Positions 37,170-40,320 of a DNA stretch of 40,320 bases are shown here, piece by piece. Under the pieces are notes generated by a model. That model saw only the letters and a program-made list of their open reading frames with translations, was not told the DNA's origin and did not search any database. The DNA is from a virus, in IMG/VR virus record IMGVR_UViG_3300043774_000814, positions 1-40,320 of that record; one strand, given 5' to 3'. Both the position numbers and the translations under genes were made by a program. Positions within the stretch are counted from its first letter, which is position 1, and every line of letters begins with the position of its first letter.

Positions 37170-38533
37170 AAAACATCCTTCCCGAAAATCAAATCGCCGA
37201 AAAAGCCGTGGTCGGCGCGGCGATCACCGATGGCCGCACGGCGGATAGCGTGTTGGAGGCGCTGTCGCCCGAGCAGTTTGTGCTGCCAGCGCATCAGACG
37301 ATCATGGGTATCATCGCCACTATGCGGCAGGCCGCCCGACCGGTGGACCTTATCCTGGTGACGACTGAGCTGGAGAAGGTAGGCCAGCTTGAGGAGTGTG
37401 GCGGCTATGCCTATGTGACTGAGCTGGTGCAGGAACTATCCATCACCATGAACTGGCGGCACTACGCTGCCGAGATGCTGGATGTGTGGAGACGCCGTGC
37501 CATGCGCAAAGCGGCCCTCGCCATGGCCGAGGCGGCAACCGACTATGCACTCACCACAGAGGATGCCCAAGAACGCTGCGAGCAGGCGCTCTACGCCCTC
37601 CGCGACCACTTGACAAGGGAAAACCCTGTCTCGCACTGCAAAAACGCCGTGCTGGCCGCCGTAGAGCATATCGAAAAAGTCTATCACACCCGAGGCGAGA
37701 CCGTCGGCCTGGAGACCGGCATCCATGATCTGGACCGCTCGACCGGCGGATTCCTCGGCGGGCAGATGATCGTCATCGCCGCTCGCCCTGCCTGTGGTAA
37801 ATCGGCGCTTGGCATGCAGATAGCCCTCCACGCGGCCATGCAAAATGCCGTGCCGACGCTGGTCTTTTCGGTGGAAATGCCCAGCTCGGAGCTGATGATT
37901 CGAGCGATCTGCTCCGAGGCAGGCTTGGACCTCCAGCGCTCACGCGACGGGTTTTTTGACGGTCGAGCCCTGGGGAATGTCTCGTCCGCAGCCACCCGAC
38001 TGGTGCAGAGCAAGCTCTACCTCGACGACACGCCCGGCCTCACCGTGGCGCAATTCCGCAGCCGGGCGAGGCGGGCCAAGTCGCAGCACGGCCTCGGCCT
38101 CATTGTGGTCGATTACCTGCAATTCATGCACGGATCCTCCAAGCGGGCAGGCGAGAGCCGGGCGCTGGAAGTGAGCGAGATTTCCAAGGCGCTCAAGACC
38201 ACGGCCAAGGAGCTGAACATCCCCATCATCGCCCTGGCGCAGCTCAACCGCGACGCCGACGAAGGCTCCAAGCCAAAGCTCTCAAACCTCCGCGAATCCG
38301 GCAGCATCGAGCAAGACGCTGACACCGTGCTGCTCATCCACCGCCTGGACAAAAACAAGAAAAAATCCGACGCCGACGATGAGCCGATAGATCACAACAC
38401 CTTGCTCATTTTGGCAAAACAAAGAAACGGCCCGACGCCGGAGATCAAGATGAACTTCATCGGCCAGCACACGCTTTTCAAAAATGTGACCCAGAAGGCT
38501 TACAGCAACAACCAGAACGAAAGGCAGAAATAG
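37166..38533 (+). CDS. dnaB: Replicative DNA helicase, DnaB-like
   Basis: 455 residues. Hexameric 5'-3' helicase that drives the fork. The N-domain (about 1-150) starts NQIAEKAVVGAAITDGRTAD, as in DnaB. The RecA-like core holds ARPACGKSA (Walker A, 206-214), VFSVEMPSSELMIR, LYLDDTPGLTVAQFRSRARR, LIVVDYLQFMH (Walker B), IIALAQLNRDADE, and LRESGSIEQDADTVLLIHR, the arginine-finger region. The length is that of a normal DnaB. Overlaps the previous gene by ATGA. Confidence 0.94.
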   Translation: MKNILPENQIAEKAVVGAAITDGRTADSVLEALSPEQFVLPAHQTIMGIIATMRQAARPVDLILVTTELEKVGQLEECGGYAYVTELVQELSITMNWRHYAAEMLDVWRRRAMRKAALAMAEAATDYALTTEDAQERCEQALYALRDHLTRENPVSHCKNAVLAAVEHIEKVYHTRGETVGLETGIHDLDRSTGGFLGGQMIVIAARPACGKSALGMQIALHAAMQNAVPTLVFSVEMPSSELMIRAICSEAGLDLQRSRDGFFDGRALGNVSSAATRLVQSKLYLDDTPGLTVAQFRSRARRAKSQHGLGLIVVDYLQFMHGSSKRAGESRALEVSEISKALKTTAKELNIPIIALAQLNRDADEGSKPKLSNLRESGSIEQDADTVLLIHRLDKNKKKSDADDEPIDHNTLLILAKQRNGPTPEIKMNFIGQHTLFKNVTQKAYSNNQNERQK

Positions 38534-38545
38534 AAAAACAACACC

Positions 38546-38782
38546 ATGACCATCAGCCATAAATCCACACGCAATATCACGGAATATCATTTCCAACTCA
38601 CCTCAGACATCGCCGCCCCAAAGTGTCCGGACACTTTGGGTAAAGTGGTGATTACCTTTGAGAACGGCAAATTTTCTCGGTGCGATTTTCCGTTTCGAGG
38701 CACCTATAACCGCGAGCAGTGGTCGATGCTGGCGGAAATCGAGAACGAAATTCACCGCATCGAGCTAAGTCTTTTGCGATGA
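38546..38782 (+). CDS. Hypothetical protein
   Basis: Not recognised. 78 residues: ITEYHFQLTSDIAAPKCPDT, then LGKVVITFENGKFSRCDFPF and a helical C-tail (NREQWSMLAEIENEIHRIEL). The codons for AAPKCPDTLG overlie a 24-bp perfect palindrome, so a DNA site may lie inside the gene. The leader GAAAAACAACACC is A/C-rich with no Shine-Dalgarno. Confidence 0.6.
   Translation: MTISHKSTRNITEYHFQLTSDIAAPKCPDTLGKVVITFENGKFSRCDFPFRGTYNREQWSMLAEIENEIHRIELSLLR
38617..38640. promoter_or_regulatory. Perfect 24-bp palindrome inside the 38546 gene
   Basis: CCCAAAGTGTCC followed by its exact reverse complement GGACACTTTGGG. The half-site resembles GGACACCACTTTGG of the attP arm repeats without one CAC. It is followed by TAAAGTGGTG. 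A dimer-binding site is possible. Confidence 0.6.
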
Positions 38783-38886
38783 GCGAATCGGTAAGCCGTG
38801 AGTGCCAGTCGGTGAGAGTCACGCGAGGAGGCCGCAGTCTGAACGGAATTTGCGCGGATGGCTCAAAACTAACGACCTCCCTCTGA
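38779..38886 (+). CDS. Very small hypothetical protein
   Basis: 35 residues (MSESVSRECQSVRVTRGGRS, LNGICADGSKLTTSL). It starts by ATGA overlap. No Shine-Dalgarno and no known family; composition is polar. A translated gene is possible but weakly supported. Confidence 0.35.
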   Translation: MSESVSRECQSVRVTRGGRSLNGICADGSKLTTSL

Positions 38887-38970
38887 ATGGTCTCCACAAA
38901 CCACGGATTCAGAGCCGGGGCGCGACGGATACGCGCATTCACCCTTTAACCCCATATAACACCAATAAAT

Positions 38971-39216
38971 ATGTCAATAGTATCTGATTCAGCGATAGCC
39001 TGCCCCGCCTGTCACCGCGAGTGGCAGGATCACCCTGGCGTTGCACATTGTTGCAAGCTCTCGGTCGAGCTGGCCGCCAACCTCCGCGCCATCCTCACCT
39101 ATGTGAAACCACCGGAATACACCCGAGACATCGGCGAGCAGGAGGTTTTCTACGACCTCATGGAAAATGCCCGGCGCTTAATCGTGAAGGCGCGAACTTT
39201 TGAAAGTGAATTATGA
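38971..39216 (+). CDS. Small zinc-ribbon-like protein
   Basis: 81 residues. ACPACHREWQDHPGVAHCCKL gives a CPxC then H..HCC pattern, fit for one zinc ion. The remainder is helical (VELAANLRAILTYVKPPEYT, ENARRLIVKARTF). Probably binds nucleic acid or protein. Leader is AT-rich (CACCAATAAAT) without Shine-Dalgarno. The stop overlaps the next start by ATGA. Confidence 0.62.
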   Translation: MSIVSDSAIACPACHREWQDHPGVAHCCKLSVELAANLRAILTYVKPPEYTRDIGEQEVFYDLMENARRLIVKARTFESEL

Positions 39217-39695
39217 CCACAGAGGACACAGAGAACACGGAGAGGGAGAATGATTTGCAATGCGAACTTGCGGCGTGGGAGCTTTTGCGTGAGGCAACGC
39301 ATAAATACGACAACCTCGCAACAGAGCATATGCTGACAATGAATAAACTCGCCGAAGAACGCGACGAGGCGGTAGCAGCGCGGAAAGCATCTGCTGCCGA
39401 TTGGCTTTTGCAAGTAGAAAATGCTGACAGGCGCGTGTCTGAGGCTAAGAAAATGGCGGCGAGAGCTGTGCAGGATGCCGCTGCGCTGGCGGACAAATTG
39501 TCTGGATTGGAACTCCGTTCGACTGAGGAGCTGGCGAGGCTGGAGCAAGAACGCAATGAGGAGCGGGCTGTTGCCGACGAGTTGGCCAGCGTTGCTGCGC
39601 GTTGCCTTGGATGGCATGACCACGAATGTCCTGACGCGGCCATAAAAATCGCCGCCGCATTGAAGCGCTGGAAGAAAATGAGGAGGGAGCTATGA
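39213..39695 (+). CDS. Coiled-coil protein with repeat-derived TTEDTENTE N-terminus
   Basis: 160 residues. The N-terminus MTTEDTENTEREN comes from the ACCACAGAGG repeat. The rest is a long coiled coil (LAEERDEAVAARKASAADWL, LADKLSGLELRSTEELARLE) with a Cys/His-containing C-end (LGWHDHECPDAAIKIAAALK). Function unknown. It and the next gene are coupled by ATGA and share a GGAGGGAGCT Shine-Dalgarno. Confidence 0.65.
   Translation: MTTEDTENTERENDLQCELAAWELLREATHKYDNLATEHMLTMNKLAEERDEAVAARKASAADWLLQVENADRRVSEAKKMAARAVQDAAALADKLSGLELRSTEELARLEQERNEERAVADELASVAARCLGWHDHECPDAAIKIAAALKRWKKMRREL
39216..39242 (+). repeat. ACCACAGAGG interspersed repeat, copy 3
   Basis: Identical in all 27 bases to copy 2 at 34924. 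It begins one base after the ATG and provides codons 2-10 of the coiled-coil gene. Both plus-strand copies thus provide the N-terminus of a gene. Confidence 0.9.
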
Positions 39696-39886
39696 CGCCA
39701 AACGAAATGCTTGCCATGATCGCGCAGCTACGGCGCGAGCGCAATGAGGCTTTGGCTCAAGTCAAAGAGTTAATTTATATTTCAGAACGCGCTATTGCGT
39801 TGGCTGAAATAGATTTTGAAAACGACAAGTTCGGCGTTGTATCTGAACTCCGGGATGATTTGGCAAAAATAAAGAAATCCAAATGA
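39692..39886 (+). CDS. Hypothetical small helical protein
   Basis: Not recognised. 64 residues: MTPNEMLAMIAQLRRERNEA, then ALAQVKELIYISERAIALAE and ELRDDLAKIKKSK. A short coiled coil. Starts by ATGA overlap behind GGAGGGAGCT and ends by ATGA overlap. Confidence 0.6.
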   Translation: MTPNEMLAMIAQLRRERNEALAQVKELIYISERAIALAEIDFENDKFGVVSELRDDLAKIKKSK

Positions 39887-40065
39887 ACTCCCTGCGCGAC
39901 TACATCGCTTTCCGCCGGATCGACGCCACCCATGCGCTGAACCTCCTGCAAGATGCCGGGGTTATCTCCGACCTGTGCGTCACGGTCGATGATGTCGGCG
40001 ATGCTGGCAAGGCCGTCGCCTGGTTGAGCCTGCATGAAAACGAACTGAAGCCTGCCCGCCCATGA
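39883..40065 (+). CDS. Hypothetical small protein before terminase
   Basis: 60 residues: MNSLRDYIAFRRIDATHALN, then LQDAGVISDLCVTVDDVGDA and KAVAWLSLHENELKPARP. It is helical. Its place directly before terminase with ATGA overlap makes it a possible packaging accessory (small terminase-like in place), but no HTH is seen and it is short for a TerS. Confidence 0.58.
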   Translation: MNSLRDYIAFRRIDATHALNLLQDAGVISDLCVTVDDVGDAGKAVAWLSLHENELKPARP

Positions 40066-40320
40066 TCGAACAAACTCACAACCCCGTCGTTCCCCCCATC
40101 GCCGTGCTTGGGCGGACCCGTGATGGCCGTATTGCCATCGAGCATTTGGGCCAAAAATTAGCCGCTACCGAGGAGCAGTTTCTGGCTCTGCTGCGCGAGC
40201 GGGAAGAGCAAATCGCCCGCATGGTCGAAGACCCTTGGCGGTATGGCTGGCTGAATCCAGCCTGGGAGCGGGCGGATGCGGCTTATGCGGAGCTGCGTGA
40301 GAGATTCCCGAAGGGCGTCA
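40062..40320 (+). CDS. terL: Terminase large subunit, N-terminal part (continues at left end)
   Basis: The true start of terminase: MIEQTHNPVVPPIAVLGRTR, then DGRIAIEHLGQKLAATEEQF. The ATG overlaps the previous stop. From residue 37 onward the sequence is identical to the left end of the window, and the frame is continuous, so the full protein has 569 residues. The first 53 residues form a helical N-tail before the packaging ATPase. Confidence 0.93.
   Translation, partial: MIEQTHNPVVPPIAVLGRTRDGRIAIEHLGQKLAATEEQFLALLREREEQIARMVEDPWRYGWLNPAWERADAAYAELRERFPKGV
40172..40320. repeat. Terminal redundancy, right copy
   Basis: Second copy of the 149-base overlap. It differs at 40298 (T for G at 127), a synonymous change in an arginine codon, CGT for CGG. 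Confidence 0.9.

Overview
The window is one complete, circular bacteriophage genome of about 40,171 bp, written from an arbitrary point inside the large terminase gene. The last 149 bases repeat the first 149 with a single synonymous difference, and the terminase reading frame runs through the junction. Base composition is GC-rich, except for a more AT-rich fibre segment. The virion genes include a portal, scaffold, SU10-type capsid, a beta-propeller-like tail nozzle, fibres, and a 1,764-residue ejection protein flanked by smaller internal proteins. No sheath, tail tube or tape measure is seen. This fits a short-tailed (podovirus-like) phage. A tyrosine integrase next to an attP-like 3' half of a tRNA-Arg gene makes it temperate. 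The host is not proven. Weak Shine-Dalgarno use after intergenic gaps, A/C-rich leaders, an ACCACAGAGGACACAGAG-type interspersed repeat and high GC would fit a Verrucomicrobia-like host (inference from memory, low certainty).

Layout on the plus strand: 1-2293 terminase and three small genes; 2294-2676 a non-coding gap with repeats; 2677-8353 scaffold, capsid, portal and neck; 8393-12511 fibre and appendage proteins; 12512-13474 lysis cassette (two small membrane proteins, a small lipoprotein, an M15 peptidase endolysin); 13471-15148 an acidic protein, a metallophosphoesterase and a HTH-like protein; 15149-19030 nozzle, fibre and a small protein; 19030-28413 the internal-virion cluster. That cluster is interrupted by a complete YcaO gene and a complete TfuA gene, in the order internal protein with a CWVAR tail, YcaO, TfuA, small internal protein, giant ejection protein.

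On the minus strand, 28475-32955 holds the integrase, attP, a tightly overlapping operon of small genes with RadC, a PEGA-like lipoprotein preceded by an 18-copy heptanucleotide repeat, and a ribbon-helix-helix protein. A divergent control region at 32956-33060 carries a perfect 20-bp palindrome. Rightward from it, 33061-40320 holds small regulators, a possible small terminase, a DnaQ-like exonuclease, a replication initiator with a candidate origin inside it, a DnaB helicase and accessory genes leading into terminase.

The most interesting content is the TfuA-YcaO pair. Together these families install backbone thioamides on peptides (McrA thioglycine, thioviridamide-type RiPPs). Here they sit among DNA-ejection proteins, with no obvious RiPP precursor, exporter or immunity gene. 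This suggests a phage that thioamidates, or otherwise modifies, one of its own virion proteins or a host protein.
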